The notes beneath the pieces are model-generated. The model was not told where the DNA came from. It ran no database searches and was given only the letters and a program-made list of their open reading frames with translations. Of a stretch of 64,000 nt of DNA, positions 27,547 to 37,159 are shown in pieces (the stretch's first letter is position 1; the number at the start of each line of letters is the position of its first letter). The position numbers were made by a program, and so were the translations under genes. The stretch spans positions 155,945 to 219,944 of the forward strand of contig QCCU01000001.1 in assembly GCA_003278855.1 (NCBI GenBank), given 5' to 3'. This DNA is from Prochlorococcus sp. AG-347-M23 (GTDB taxonomy: Bacteria > Cyanobacteriota > Cyanobacteriia > PCC-6307 > Cyanobiaceae).

Positions 27547-29463
27547 CTATTCTGTTCTCCCTTTTTTTTCTATTAATACATTCATTAATTTGTATAGATT
27601 AGGTAGGTCGAAAACTCCTAGATTTGTTCCATCTAAAGCTCTTAAAGCGACCGAATCAATTTCCTCTTCTTTATCTCCAATAACTGCAATCAAAGGAACT
27701 CTCCCAAGAGTTGCCTCTCTTATTTTATATCCTATTTTTTCATTCCTCACATCAACTTTTGATCGGTAACCATTATTATTTATTAATTCATTAAACTTTA
27801 AACACTTTTCAATATTTCTATCTGTAATGCTCAATAAAATTATTTGAAAAGGTGCAAGCCAAATTGGGAATTTTGCCTCATATTGTTCAATTAAGATTCC
27901 AATAAATCTTTCAAAGGATCCTAAAATTGCTCTATGAAGCATAACTGGATTTCTTTTCTCATTATCAATATCTACATAAGTTGCATTCAATCTAATAGGC
28001 ATTGAGAAATCAACCTGAATAGTGCCGCATTGCCAGACTCTATTAAGACAATCTTTTAAGGAGAATTCTATTTTTGGACCATAAAAAGCCCCTTCTCCTG
28101 GTTGGAGTTCCCATTTTAGGTTCTTATTATCGAGAGCTTTGGTAAGAGCCTCCTCCGATTTATCCCAAATCTCTTCACTACCTACCCTTTTTTCAGGACG
28201 GGTTGATAACTTGATAATGATTTCATCAAAACCAAAAGTTTTATAAACCTCGAAAACAAGATCTATAAAAGTTGAAACCTCCTCTTGAATTTGCTCTTCT
28301 GTGCAGAATATGTGTGCATCATCTTGAGTAAAGTTTCTTACTCTCATTAAGCCGTGAAGTGCACCAGAAGGTTCATTTCTGTGACAAGAACCAAATTCAG
28401 CAAGGCGAATAGGTAAATCCTTATAACTTTTTAAACCTTGATTAAATACTTGTATATGGCATGGACAATTCATTGGTTTTATTGCATAAGTTCGATTTTC
28501 TGATGCAGTAGTGAACATATCGTCTCTAAATTTTTCCCAATGACCGGATTTTTCCCAAAGAGATTTATCAACAGCTTGTGGGGTTTTAATTTCTAAATAA
28601 TCATTTTTTTTGAGTATTTCTCTTATGTACTTTTCCAGTACTTGGTAAATTGTCCATCCATTTGGATGCCAAAAAATCATTCCTGGAGATTCTTCTTGTA
28701 TATGAAATAGTGAATGTTTTTTACCAAGTTTTCTATGATCCCTTTTTTCCGCTTCTTCAATTCTTGTTAAATAATCTTTGAGTTCTTTTTCTTTTGCCCA
28801 TGCAGTTCCATATATTCTCTGTAATGATTCATTCTCACTATTACCTCTCCAATATGAACCTGATAATTTAAGTAATTTAAAATGTCTCAAATGTTTAGTA
28901 TTAGGAACGTGCGGCCCTCTACACATGTCGATGTATTCTTGGTGCTTATATAAATTGATGAGACCTTCTTCGGGAATTTCTTCAATTATTCTTAATTTAA
29001 AAGTCTCATCTCTTTTTTTAAAAGTTTTAATTGCTTCTTCTTTAGAAACTTGTAAAATTTCAACGTCATAGTTTGTTTTTATTAATTTATTAATTCTATT
29101 TTCGATTTTTATTAAATCTTCAGGAGTAAATCTGTATTCAGAAAAAATATCGTAATAAAAGCCATCTTCAATTACAGGCCCAATCGCCATTTTAATATCA
29201 GAATAAATTTGTTTAACTGCATGACCAACAAGGTGAGCGAAGGAATGTCTTATTATTTCAATTCCTTCTTTATCTTTGGATGTGATGATTACAACTTTGG
29301 AATCTACATTTATAGGAATTGTTGCATCAAGAAGAACATCATTTACTTTTCCAGCAATTGTTGCTTTAGCTAATCCAGAGCCAATACTCTGGGCAATTTC
29401 TAGGATAGTGACAGGGTTTTCGAAAACCTTTTTTGAACCATCAGGCAAGGAAATTATTGGCAT
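27547..29463 (-). CDS. thrS: threonyl-tRNA synthetase
   Basis: Class II synthetase, 638 residues. An N-terminal TGS domain (about 1-60) is followed by the editing domain with H-S-F-A-H-L-V-G-H (the H-x-x-x-H site) and M-C-R-G-P-H-V-P. The catalytic core carries the zinc-site P-M-N-C-P-C-H and motif 2 ([11 protein letters not shown]). A C-terminal anticodon-binding domain (about 535-638) follows. Full-length with N-terminal editing as in most bacteria. It follows trpS by 3 bases. Confidence 0.97.
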   Translation of the reverse strand: MPIISLPDGSKKVFENPVTILEIAQSIGSGLAKATIAGKVNDVLLDATIPINVDSKVVIITSKDKEGIEIIRHSFAHLVGHAVKQIYSDIKMAIGPVIEDGFYYDIFSEYRFTPEDLIKIENRINKLIKTNYDVEILQVSKEEAIKTFKKRDETFKLRIIEEIPEEGLINLYKHQEYIDMCRGPHVPNTKHLRHFKLLKLSGSYWRGNSENESLQRIYGTAWAKEKELKDYLTRIEEAEKRDHRKLGKKHSLFHIQEESPGMIFWHPNGWTIYQVLEKYIREILKKNDYLEIKTPQAVDKSLWEKSGHWEKFRDDMFTTASENRTYAIKPMNCPCHIQVFNQGLKSYKDLPIRLAEFGSCHRNEPSGALHGLMRVRNFTQDDAHIFCTEEQIQEEVSTFIDLVFEVYKTFGFDEIIIKLSTRPEKRVGSEEIWDKSEEALTKALDNKNLKWELQPGEGAFYGPKIEFSLKDCLNRVWQCGTIQVDFSMPIRLNATYVDIDNEKRNPVMLHRAILGSFERFIGILIEQYEAKFPIWLAPFQIILLSITDRNIEKCLKFNELINNNGYRSKVDVRNEKIGYKIREATLGRVPLIAVIGDKEEEIDSVALRALDGTNLGVFDLPNLYKLMNVLIEKKGRTE

Positions 29464-29466
29464 AAT

Positions 29467-30483
29467 TTATTTCTCCATTTCAAAGAATCCTAATTTTGAT
29501 TTAACTCTTTTTAAAGTCTGATTTGCTAAATCTTCAGCTTTTTCCTTCCCCTCATTTAGAATTTTATTTAATTGATGCGGATCATTAATTAATAATTTAT
29601 ATTTATCCTGAATAGGTTCTAGTGATTCAATAAGTTGTTCAGTAATTAATTTTTTAAATGTACCCCATCCAGTCTCTGAGAATTCATTTTCACATTGAGA
29701 AATTTCTTTGCCCGATAATATTGAATAAATCATCAAAAGATTTTTAGATTCTGGTCTTTCAGGGTTGTTAAATTCAATTCCAATAGAACTGTCACTTTTT
29801 GCTCTTTTTATTTTTTTTGTGATTATTTCAGGAGGATCTAATAAGTTAATGCGACTACCCTCATTGAGATCACTTTTGCTCATCTTTTTTGAACCGTCAA
29901 TTAAACTCATTATTTTTGAACCATTCTTCATGATGATTGGTTGAGGGATCTTTAAAATATTTTTATCCTTACTAAATCTGGCATTAATTCTTTGTTGTGC
30001 AATATCTCTGGCAAGTTCAAGATGTTGTTTTTGATCCTCACCTACTGGTACGAAGTCAGCATCATAAAGAAGGATATCTGCAGCCATAAGTATTGGATAG
30101 TCAAATAATCCAATAGATACATTATTACCTTGTTGTATGGATTTTTCTTTGAATTGAATCATTCTTTCCATCCAATTTATTGGGGTCATGCAATTTAATA
30201 TCCAACAAAGTTCTGAATGCGCCGAAATCTGACTTTGGACAAAAATTGAGCATATATTAGGGTCTATCCCACAAGCGACGTACAAAGCTGCAGTAGAAAT
30301 AGTGTTTTTAGATAATTCTTTGGGATTATATGAGGCTGTTATTGCATGCAAATCAACTACACATAGAAATGTTTCATATTGCTCTTGAAGCGTAACCCAA
30401 TTATTTATGGCCCCAAGCCAATTCCCAATATGTAAGTCACCAGTTGGTTGAACTCCTGAAAGAATTCTTTTTTTATTTGCCAT
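29467..30483 (-). CDS. trpS: tryptophanyl-tRNA synthetase
   Basis: Class I synthetase, 338 residues. The ATP-binding signatures are H-I-G-N (in D-L-H-I-G-N-W-L-G) and K-M-S-K-S. The Trp-pocket region around D-Y-P-I-L-M-A-A-D-I-L-L-Y-D and V-P-V-G-E-D-Q-K-Q-H is standard. Its first 11 bases overlap the end of the upstream Arg/Gly-rich gene, so the two are translated from the same message. Confidence 0.97.
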   Translation of the reverse strand: MANKKRILSGVQPTGDLHIGNWLGAINNWVTLQEQYETFLCVVDLHAITASYNPKELSKNTISTAALYVACGIDPNICSIFVQSQISAHSELCWILNCMTPINWMERMIQFKEKSIQQGNNVSIGLFDYPILMAADILLYDADFVPVGEDQKQHLELARDIAQQRINARFSKDKNILKIPQPIIMKNGSKIMSLIDGSKKMSKSDLNEGSRINLLDPPEIITKKIKRAKSDSSIGIEFNNPERPESKNLLMIYSILSGKEISQCENEFSETGWGTFKKLITEQLIESLEPIQDKYKLLINDPHQLNKILNEGKEKAEDLANQTLKRVKSKLGFFEMEK

Positions 30484-30895
30484 CCTCTTCTACTTCGCTA
30501 GATTGGATCTCTTCAGTTGGTGTACTTTTTACAGGTCTTGCAAAAGGGTCAGGTGCTGTTTTTATCTTTTCTTCATAAGGATTTTGAGATTGTCTAATCG
30601 GAGAAGGGTTTTTATTATTTTTTGCATATTCTGTGATTGATTGAATCAATTTTTCGTCTTTGATCATGTCGCTAAGTGTTCTAACAGAGAAACCCAAAAC
30701 TGCAACGGTAGATCTTAATTGAAAAGTCTCTTGTATTGATTTAACAGCTTTCATTTCGTTATCACTCAATCTTATGCGGAATCCTCCTCCATCTCTTCTG
30801 CCGCCTGATCTATCTCTGAAATTAGATCTTTCATTGTTAGAACGACCTCTGTAATTTTCTTGTCCAGGATTATTGCTGAAATTTGAATTAGACAT
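30473..30895 (-). CDS. Arg/Gly-rich protein with ribbon-helix-helix-like core
   Basis: A 140-residue protein I cannot assign to a named family. The first 37 residues are a low-complexity Asn/Arg/Gly/Ser stretch with R-G-R, R-D-R-S-G-G-R-R-D-G-G-G elements, similar to RNA-binding RGG tails. Residues about 38-80 read as a beta strand (F-R-I-R-L-S) followed by two helices (N-E-M-K-A-V-K-S-I-Q, then T-V-A-V-L-G-F-S-V-R-T-L-S), the order of a ribbon-helix-helix DNA-binding domain. The C-terminus is Pro/Glu-rich and disordered. It heads the trpS-thrS-glk-thrB row, overlapping trpS. A nucleic-acid-binding role is inference. Confidence 0.6.
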   Translation of the reverse strand: MSNSNFSNNPGQENYRGRSNNERSNFRDRSGGRRDGGGFRIRLSDNEMKAVKSIQETFQLRSTVAVLGFSVRTLSDMIKDEKLIQSITEYAKNNKNPSPIRQSQNPYEEKIKTAPDPFARPVKSTPTEEIQSSEVEEDGK

Positions 30896-31060
30896 CTTGA
30901 TGTTTCTTAAGTTATTTAAATAGTCTATTAACTTAGCATCTTGTTATGCAATAAGTCTTTTTAAAAGCCTTAAATTTTTATCTTTTGATTAACGACTTAT
31001 GAAATTTTGCTTTTCTCATTCACAACTTGCATTAAAATAAAATTAGAAAAATAAAATATT

Positions 31061-32395
31061 GTGTTTGGTATTAGTAAAGACAACCTTTTAAAGGATTTTA
31101 TAAAGTTTCCAAAAAAAAATCTTTTTATAATCTTATTATTTTTAGGTTTTGGGGAATGGTTTGTTAGTGACTTAATTCATTTTGCAGGAGGCTCAATAGG
31201 ATTTTTTGCGTTGTGTTTGGGGGGATATTTTTACTTGAAGAATGATAAGCCTAAATTTAATGAGCCAAATAATTTAGATGGTTGGATAAATCTATGTAAT
31301 GAAGATTTAAATTTTTTTGAAGAACTTGAAACAACAAATGAATTAGAAAAACAGAATTCAAAAAGACAAAAAATTCTTGAATCGATTCTTAATAGATGTG
31401 AAAAAGAAAAAATAAGTTTTATTGGACAAAAAGATTATCAAAGTTTTCAATCTGTTTTGAAAAGTAATTTTAAAGCAGAAAAGTTTGACTTTGATTTATA
31501 TGAAAAACTGCCTAAATATAATTTTTCTCAAGTTATTCCAGAAGAAGCTTTGAAGAGTGATGCAATCTTGTATTTTATAAACTTGCCTTTGTCGGCAAAT
31601 GATTTTTTGTGGCTGGAAAAGTTTCCTAAAAACATGCCAATCTGGTTGGTGGCTTTAACTTCCAACCAAATAGAAGCCAAAAATCAGATAGAAGATCTAA
31701 AGTCTCAAATTTCAAGTGACTTTATAAACAAAATTATCACTTTTGATGTGAATAAGAGTGAAATAACAAATATACCTTTTTCTTTAAGAAAGTTTTTCAT
31801 AAGTTCATCTAAAAATATTGAAAATACAAAAAAAAGACTCTTGAAAGAACTTCATGCTGACTGGCAATCTGAAATTGAAGGTATAAGAAGAATGCAGTTA
31901 AAAGGTATACAAAGAAAAAATCAAATTCTTGTCGCAACAACTGTTTTCTTATCTCCTATTCCATCAATTGATGTTATGGCAATGACAGTATTAAATTCTT
32001 TAATGATTAAAGAAATTAAGTCAATATGGGGATGTAATTGGTCTCCAGAAATTTTGGAAAAAGTATCTAAAGAGATTTTAAAGACTGCAATTGCTCAGGG
32101 AGTTATTGAATGGAGCGGACAGACTCTAATTGGCATAACAAAATTACATGGCCCAAATTGGCTTGTCTCTGGAACATTTCAGGCTGTCAGTGCTGCTTAT
32201 TTAACAAGAGTATTATCAAGTTCTTTGGCTGATTTTATGGCAATAACAAAAGGAGTAGAAGAACCTGATTTGGATTTTATAAAGAAAAATTCTGAGAAAA
32301 TTGTTGAAGAAGCTTTTGAAAAAGAAAAAATAAATTGGAAAGGATTTATTTCTGATCTTAGAAAACCACTTATGAAACTATCTTTTAATTCATAA
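31061..32395 (+). CDS. DUF697-family membrane protein
   Basis: A 444-residue protein starting at a GTG. Two membrane helices lie near residues 17-35 and 40-56; a soluble middle of about 200 residues follows. The C-terminal third (about 270-410: V-A-T-T-V-F-L-S-P-I-P-S-I-D-V-M-A-M, then L-I-G-I-T-K) matches DUF697, found in YcjF-like proteins and often fused to GTPases; no GTPase P-loop is seen here. Its last codon is 20 bases before mntC, so it may share the transport operon, but any role in metal uptake is a guess. Confidence 0.7.
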   Translation: MFGISKDNLLKDFIKFPKKNLFIILLFLGFGEWFVSDLIHFAGGSIGFFALCLGGYFYLKNDKPKFNEPNNLDGWINLCNEDLNFFEELETTNELEKQNSKRQKILESILNRCEKEKISFIGQKDYQSFQSVLKSNFKAEKFDFDLYEKLPKYNFSQVIPEEALKSDAILYFINLPLSANDFLWLEKFPKNMPIWLVALTSNQIEAKNQIEDLKSQISSDFINKIITFDVNKSEITNIPFSLRKFFISSSKNIENTKKRLLKELHADWQSEIEGIRRMQLKGIQRKNQILVATTVFLSPIPSIDVMAMTVLNSLMIKEIKSIWGCNWSPEILEKVSKEILKTAIAQGVIEWSGQTLIGITKLHGPNWLVSGTFQAVSAAYLTRVLSSSLADFMAITKGVEEPDLDFIKKNSEKIVEEAFEKEKINWKGFISDLRKPLMKLSFNS

Positions 32396-32415
32396 TTTTG
32401 GAATAAATTTTAAAT

Positions 32416-33315
32416 ATGAAAAAAAATATTTTTTTTTTAAGTTTGATACTTCTGCTTTCTATTGCTTCAGGCTCCTGTAAGAGAATATCAAATAAAAATG
32501 AAACTAAAGAAGTAATACTGGCAAGTTTCACTGTTTTGGCGGATATAATTAGTAATGTCGCTAAAAATGATTTTATTGTTAGATCAATAACGAAACCTGG
32601 AGTTGAAGTTCATGGCTACCAACCAACTCCAAGCGATTTGGTAAATGCCTCCAATGCTTTTGTTTTTATTGATAATGGATTTGGATTTGAATTATGGGCT
32701 GAAAAATTTGTTTCTAATTTAAAAGTTAAAAGAATTACTGTCGCGGAAGACTTGGATCCTATTTTTATCAGTGAAGATTTTTATAAAGGGAAACCCAATC
32801 CTCATGCCTGGATTTCTCCAAAAAGGGGGATCCTATACGTAGATATTATCGTTGATTCTTTATCAGAATTGAGGCCATCCAAAAGGAAATTATTTGAAGA
32901 AAATGGAAAAATTTATAAAGATAAACTATCAAAAATAGATAAAGAATTCTCACTTTTTATTAATAACTTAAATAAAGATAGAAGGTATCTAGTAAGTTGT
33001 GAAGGTGCTTTTTCGTATCTAACAAATGATTATGGATTAGAGGAAGTTTATTTGTGGCCAGTTAATGCTGAGAGTCAAATTACTCCCAAAAGAATGGCAA
33101 GAACAATCTCACTAGTTAAAGAAAAAAATGTGCCATCGGTATTTTGCGAAAGTACTGTAAGTAACGAATCTCAAATGGTCGTTGCAAACGAAACTGGTGC
33201 TAATTTTGGAGGAAATCTTTTTGTTGATTCATTATCTAATGATAGTGGGCCTGCTAGTTCCTATATAAAAATGCTTGAGCATAATTTGGATTTGATTAAA
33301 AAAGGACTTTTTTGA
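32416..33315 (+). CDS. mntC: manganese ABC transporter, substrate-binding lipoprotein
   Basis: A 299-residue cluster A-I (ZnuA/MntC/PsaA) metal-binding protein. A lipoprotein signal ends at Cys21. The metal ligands can be placed: His66 (E-V-H-G-Y), His130 (N-P-H-A-W), Glu196 (C-E-G-A-F) and Asp271 (F-V-D-S-L). The His-His-Glu-Asp set is that of manganese-binding PsaA and Synechocystis MntC; zinc-binding ZnuA has His at the third position and a His-rich loop, which is absent. Mn is needed for photosystem II. Order mntC-mntA-mntB matches Synechocystis. Iron transport is less likely but not excluded. Confidence 0.88.
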   Translation: MKKNIFFLSLILLLSIASGSCKRISNKNETKEVILASFTVLADIISNVAKNDFIVRSITKPGVEVHGYQPTPSDLVNASNAFVFIDNGFGFELWAEKFVSNLKVKRITVAEDLDPIFISEDFYKGKPNPHAWISPKRGILYVDIIVDSLSELRPSKRKLFEENGKIYKDKLSKIDKEFSLFINNLNKDRRYLVSCEGAFSYLTNDYGLEEVYLWPVNAESQITPKRMARTISLVKEKNVPSVFCESTVSNESQMVVANETGANFGGNLFVDSLSNDSGPASSYIKMLEHNLDLIKKGLF

Positions 33316-33318
33316 ATT

Positions 33319-34083
33319 ATGGAAACAATCAATTATCAAAACTTTAGGGTTGAGGCAGAGAATATTTGCGTAGATTACAACGGTAAGGTGGCTTTGTATG
33401 ATGCTAATTTAAGATTGCAACCTGGCCAGATTTGTGGGTTAGTAGGGATGAACGGGGCTGGTAAAACAACTTTCTTTAATGCTTTAACTGGCTTTGTAAA
33501 TATTTCAAAGGGAAAAATTAGAATAAATGGAGAGTCTGTAAGATCTGCTCAAAAAGATCAGACAATTGCTTATGTTCCTCAAAATGAGGGAATTGATAGT
33601 CAATTTCCAATAAGTGTTTGGGATGTAGTGATGATGGGAAGATATGGTTCGATGAATATTTTTAGGTGTCCTAGAGAGTCTGATGTTCAGGCGGTTAAAG
33701 ATGCTATTGATAGAGTTGATCTTACTGATCATTTATCTACACCTATTGGAAACTTATCTGGAGGTCAGAGAAAACGAACTTTTTTAGCCAGAGCAATTGC
33801 GCAAAGAGCATCAATACTTCTTCTTGATGAGCCTTTTTCAGGTGTTGATATAAGAACTGAAAAACTTATCTCGCAATTATTTATTCAATTTAAAAATGAG
33901 GGGAAAACCATATTATTATCAACGCACGATATGATTCATGTCCGTGAATTTTGTGATTTGGTTCTTTTAATAAATAAAACTGTTGTAGCTTATGGTGAAA
34001 CCTCTGAAGTGTTTACCCCTGAAAATATTACAACCACTTTTGGAGGGATCTCACCTGATTTCTTGTTTGGACCTGAATCCTAA
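33319..34083 (+). CDS. mntA: manganese ABC transporter, ATP-binding protein
   Basis: The 254-residue ATPase of the metal transporter. Walker A G-M-N-G-A-G-K-T-T (about 43-51), Q-loop V-P-Q-N-E, the ABC signature L-S-G-G-Q-R-K-R and Walker B I-L-L-L-D-E-P are in order, followed by the switch His in S-T-H-D. It lies 3 bases after mntC and 12 before mntB. Confidence 0.92.
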   Translation: METINYQNFRVEAENICVDYNGKVALYDANLRLQPGQICGLVGMNGAGKTTFFNALTGFVNISKGKIRINGESVRSAQKDQTIAYVPQNEGIDSQFPISVWDVVMMGRYGSMNIFRCPRESDVQAVKDAIDRVDLTDHLSTPIGNLSGGQRKRTFLARAIAQRASILLLDEPFSGVDIRTEKLISQLFIQFKNEGKTILLSTHDMIHVREFCDLVLLINKTVVAYGETSEVFTPENITTTFGGISPDFLFGPES

Positions 34084-34095
34084 ATTTTAATTTAT

Positions 34096-34968
34096 ATGGA
34101 GCTCTGTTCTTTTTTAACTTTAGATTCATTCATCACAGATCCTTTAACTCATGGCTTTATGAGAAAAGCACTTCTAATGAGTTCATTAGTTGCAGCTGTT
34201 TGTGGTTTCCTATCAAGTTATTTGACTCTTAAAGGATGGGCTTTAATGGGAGATGCCGTATCACATTCGGTAATGCCTGGTGTTGTGGTTGCTTATGCAT
34301 TAGGTCTCCCTTTCTCATTAGGGGCATTTATCTTCGGAGTTGGTTCTGTGGCATTAATAGGGTTTATTAAGCAGAAATCTAGAGTTAAGGAAGATACTGT
34401 TATTGGGTTGGTATTTACTGGATTTTTTGCTCTTGGAATCGTATTGGTTTCTAAGATTAAAAGTAATATTGATTTGCACTCTATTCTTTTTGGTAGTCCA
34501 TTAGGAATATCCCTTTCAGATGTAAAACAAACTATATTCATTTCTTTATTGGTAGTAATCCTTTTATCAATTTTTAGAAAAGATTTAATGCTTTATTGTT
34601 TTGATCCTAGGCATGCAAAAACAGTTGGGATTAATGTATTTTTTCTTCATTATTTACTCCTCACATGCTTATCTTTGGCAGCTGTTGTGGGGTTGCAGTC
34701 TGTTGGAATTATTTTGGTAGTTGCAATGTTGATTACACCAGGGGCTACAGCATATTTGCTTACGGATAAGTTTGATAATATGACAGTAATTTCAGTATTA
34801 AGTGCAATCATCTCAAGCCTAATAGGAATCTATGTAAGTTTTTGGTTTGATCTTGAAACAGGTGGATCAATTGTCTTGGCACAAACTTTTATATTTTTAT
34901 TTGCTTTTTTATTCGCTCCAAGATACGGAATATTTAAGTTAAAGAAATTATTTGCTGGGTATAAATGA
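34096..34968 (+). CDS. mntB: manganese ABC transporter, permease
   Basis: A 290-residue ABC-3 family permease with about eight membrane helices. The typical W-A-L-M-G-D-A-V-S-H-S-V-M-P-G-V motif (about 48-63) and the late L-L-V/I-V-A-M-L-I-T-P-G-A-T-A-Y-L-L-T segment identify the zinc/manganese/iron ABC-3 group. Its stop overlaps the next start (ATGA at 34965-34968), coupling it to the DUF4336 gene. Confidence 0.92.
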   Translation: MELCSFLTLDSFITDPLTHGFMRKALLMSSLVAAVCGFLSSYLTLKGWALMGDAVSHSVMPGVVVAYALGLPFSLGAFIFGVGSVALIGFIKQKSRVKEDTVIGLVFTGFFALGIVLVSKIKSNIDLHSILFGSPLGISLSDVKQTIFISLLVVILLSIFRKDLMLYCFDPRHAKTVGINVFFLHYLLLTCLSLAAVVGLQSVGIILVVAMLITPGATAYLLTDKFDNMTVISVLSAIISSLIGIYVSFWFDLETGGSIVLAQTFIFLFAFLFAPRYGIFKLKKLFAGYK

Positions 34969-36137
34969 TTGTGGTGGATGAAACTTTAAATAAAAAGTGG
35001 AATTGGTGGCCATTATTCCCCTTATATCCTTATGGAAAAAAGAAAACAATTTTAAAAGAATTAATTCCTGATCAAATATGGTCCTTGGAACAAATACAGG
35101 GACTTTATTATGTTGCGGTTCCAATAAGAATGACTGTAATAAAGGTTGATAATGGATTGATGCTAATAAATCCATTGCCTCCGACAAAAGAATTAATAAA
35201 TGAGTTAGAAAAATTAATTGCGATTCATGGCAAAGTAAAAACAATAATTCTACCGAGTGCCTCTGGACTAGAACATAAAATCGGACTGCCAGCTCTTTCA
35301 AGAACTTTTAAAGATGCAGAAATTTGGCTTTGTCCTGGACAATGGAGTTTCCCCATAAATCTACCACTAGATTTCTTAGGAATTCCATCAAAAAGATCAA
35401 GAATACTCTTTGAGGAAGGTACTCCACATACAAACTACTTTAAATGGTCTTCATTAGGCCCTCTGAATTTAGGACTTGGAAGATATCAGGAGATAAGCTG
35501 TTTCCATTATCCAACTAAAACACTTCATGTGACAGATGCAATAGTTGGAATAGACTCCACTCCCCCTGAGATATTTGATTTTGATCCAACTCCACTTCTT
35601 TTTCATTCTAGAGAGAGAGGAGATGAACCTTTGATTGACTCCATCGAACATAGAAAAAAAGGATGGAAAAGGTTAGTCTTGTTTTCATCTTTTTTAAAAC
35701 CAGGTAAATTAAATATTCCACCTCTAAAAAAAATATTTAAGTATTCATTCAAAAAAGATCTGAGGAATTGGAGATCTCATTTCGGTATTTATCCCTTTTT
35801 ATGGGACGAAGATTGGGAATCTTCTCTTGTTGAAATAATGGGTAAAGATACTCCTAAGATTCAAATTGCACCAGTTTTACAGAAATTAATTTTTCCGCGT
35901 TCAAAAGAAGTTTTACTCAAATGGTTAGAAAATATCAAGTGTTTTGAAGATATGGAATATTTAATTCCAGCTCACTTTACGGCCCCTATAAAATTTACAA
36001 TAGAAGATTGTCAAAAATTAATTAATGAAATTAATTCACAAAAATGGGACAAACTTCCTGAGGATAATAAATTTCTGATGGGTTTATATAAAAAGTTGTT
36101 TGAACTAGGAATAATTCCTGAAGAAGTAAATATTTAA
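34965..36137 (+). CDS. DUF4336 family protein (beta-lactamase-like fold)
   Basis: A 390-residue cyanobacterial protein of DUF4336, which looks like a metallo-beta-lactamase relative: M-T-V-I-K-V-D-N-G-L-M-L-I-N-P-L-P-P (about 51-68) and the later P-S-A-S-G-L-E-H-K, L-H-V-T-D-A-I and I-P-A-H-F-T-A-P segments occupy the positions of MBL motifs, but the classic H-x-H-x-D-H is not present. The ligand is therefore unclear. Start overlaps mntB by 4 bases, so it belongs to the manganese-transport transcript; whether it handles metal or metal-dependent chemistry is unknown. Confidence 0.7.
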   Translation: MIVVDETLNKKWNWWPLFPLYPYGKKKTILKELIPDQIWSLEQIQGLYYVAVPIRMTVIKVDNGLMLINPLPPTKELINELEKLIAIHGKVKTIILPSASGLEHKIGLPALSRTFKDAEIWLCPGQWSFPINLPLDFLGIPSKRSRILFEEGTPHTNYFKWSSLGPLNLGLGRYQEISCFHYPTKTLHVTDAIVGIDSTPPEIFDFDPTPLLFHSRERGDEPLIDSIEHRKKGWKRLVLFSSFLKPGKLNIPPLKKIFKYSFKKDLRNWRSHFGIYPFLWDEDWESSLVEIMGKDTPKIQIAPVLQKLIFPRSKEVLLKWLENIKCFEDMEYLIPAHFTAPIKFTIEDCQKLINEINSQKWDKLPEDNKFLMGLYKKLFELGIIPEEVNI

Positions 36138-36143
36138 AAACAA

Positions 36144-36479
36144 TTATTCTTCAATAGACATGTTCTCATCATTTTTAAGAGTTTGTTCCAGCTCTTTTCT
36201 TTGCTCCATTTGTCTTAAGAAATATCCTGTCATCATTGCAGAAGATAATAAATTAGCAATGTTGTCTTTTGAAGATGTTATTTTTACATCAAATTGATCT
36301 GAAGGAAGCATTCCAAGAAGACCTTGAACATTATGTCTAATAATTTCTTGAATATCTTCACTAGCTGATTTTGCTACTCTTTGCAAAACTTCTGGAGATT
36401 GTTTTTGCAAATATTGGATTAAATCATTCTCATCATTTGGATCATTATTTTCAGTAGCAAGAAATTCTGGATTAAACAT
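36144..36479 (-). CDS. DUF760 family protein
   Basis: A 111-residue cytoplasmic protein of DUF760, found in cyanobacteria and chloroplasts. Visible pattern: L-I-Q-Y-L-Q-K-Q-S-P-E-V-L-Q-R-V-A (about 20-37), then I-R-H-N-V-Q-G-L-L-G-M-L-P and L-L-S-S-A-M-M-T-G-Y-F-L-R-x-M-E-Q-R. It is entirely helical with an acidic tail. Function unknown. It lies 45 bases downstream of lepB on the same strand. Confidence 0.8.
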   Translation of the reverse strand: MFNPEFLATENNDPNDENDLIQYLQKQSPEVLQRVAKSASEDIQEIIRHNVQGLLGMLPSDQFDVKITSSKDNIANLLSSAMMTGYFLRQMEQRKELEQTLKNDENMSIEE

Positions 36480-36524
36480 TTCTACAACTTCAAGATATAA
36501 AAACCCTACAACATCAGGTACCCA

Positions 36525-37109
36525 TTAATCTAAATTATTAAGGGCAGGGAACCGAATAGGTCCAATTTTATTAAACGGCCAATATCTAAAAATAGCTTTA
36601 CCAATAACCTTTTCATAAGGTAAAAACCCCCAAATATGTGAGTCCATACTGTTATTTCTATTATCTCCCATCACCCATAATGACTCTTCTGGGACAATAA
36701 AAGGCCCTATAGAATAATTAATATTTTTGTCAAAAACGTAATTTTTTTGAGCGATATCATTTAAGTAAAGGTTACCGTCTCTTACTTCTACTTTATCTCC
36801 AGGTATTCCAATTACTCTTTTTATTAGTGCAGTATCTGCTTCATAACCAGCATTAATTAATTGTTCCGGAACGTTAAAAACAACTATTTTATTTTTTAAT
36901 TTTGAAAGATTTGATTTGGAAGTGATTTTGGGGCTTACCTTCTCAACAAGAATTTTATCTTGTATTTGAAGAGTTGGAAGCATTGAACCGGATGGGATCC
37001 ATCTTGGCTCTATAACCTGCCATCGTATAATTAAAGCTATAGATATCCAGATTAAAAGATTTTTTAAATCCTTTAGTATTGAATTTCTTTTTTCTTGAGT
37101 TGTAGACAT
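36525..37109 (-). CDS. lepB: signal peptidase I
   Basis: The 194-residue serine/lysine protease that removes signal peptides at the membrane outer face. One N-terminal helix (about 17-33) anchors it. Catalytic Ser42 is in W-I-P-S-G-S-M-L-P-T and Lys97 in A-L-I-K-R-V-I-G-I-P-G-D. The C-terminal M-G-D-N-R-N-N-S-M-D-S motif is complete. It is transcribed divergently from menD. Confidence 0.96.
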   Translation of the reverse strand: MSTTQEKRNSILKDLKNLLIWISIALIIRWQVIEPRWIPSGSMLPTLQIQDKILVEKVSPKITSKSNLSKLKNKIVVFNVPEQLINAGYEADTALIKRVIGIPGDKVEVRDGNLYLNDIAQKNYVFDKNINYSIGPFIVPEESLWVMGDNRNNSMDSHIWGFLPYEKVIGKAIFRYWPFNKIGPIRFPALNNLD

Positions 37110-37159
37110 GTTTTATTTAATTCAGTTATAAGGAAAATCCCAAAGCATTTATATAAATT

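Noticed and set aside
32416..33315. Zinc (ZnuA) assignment for the binding protein
   Set aside because: It lacks the His-rich loop, and the third ligand is Glu rather than His, which fits Mn-type proteins better.
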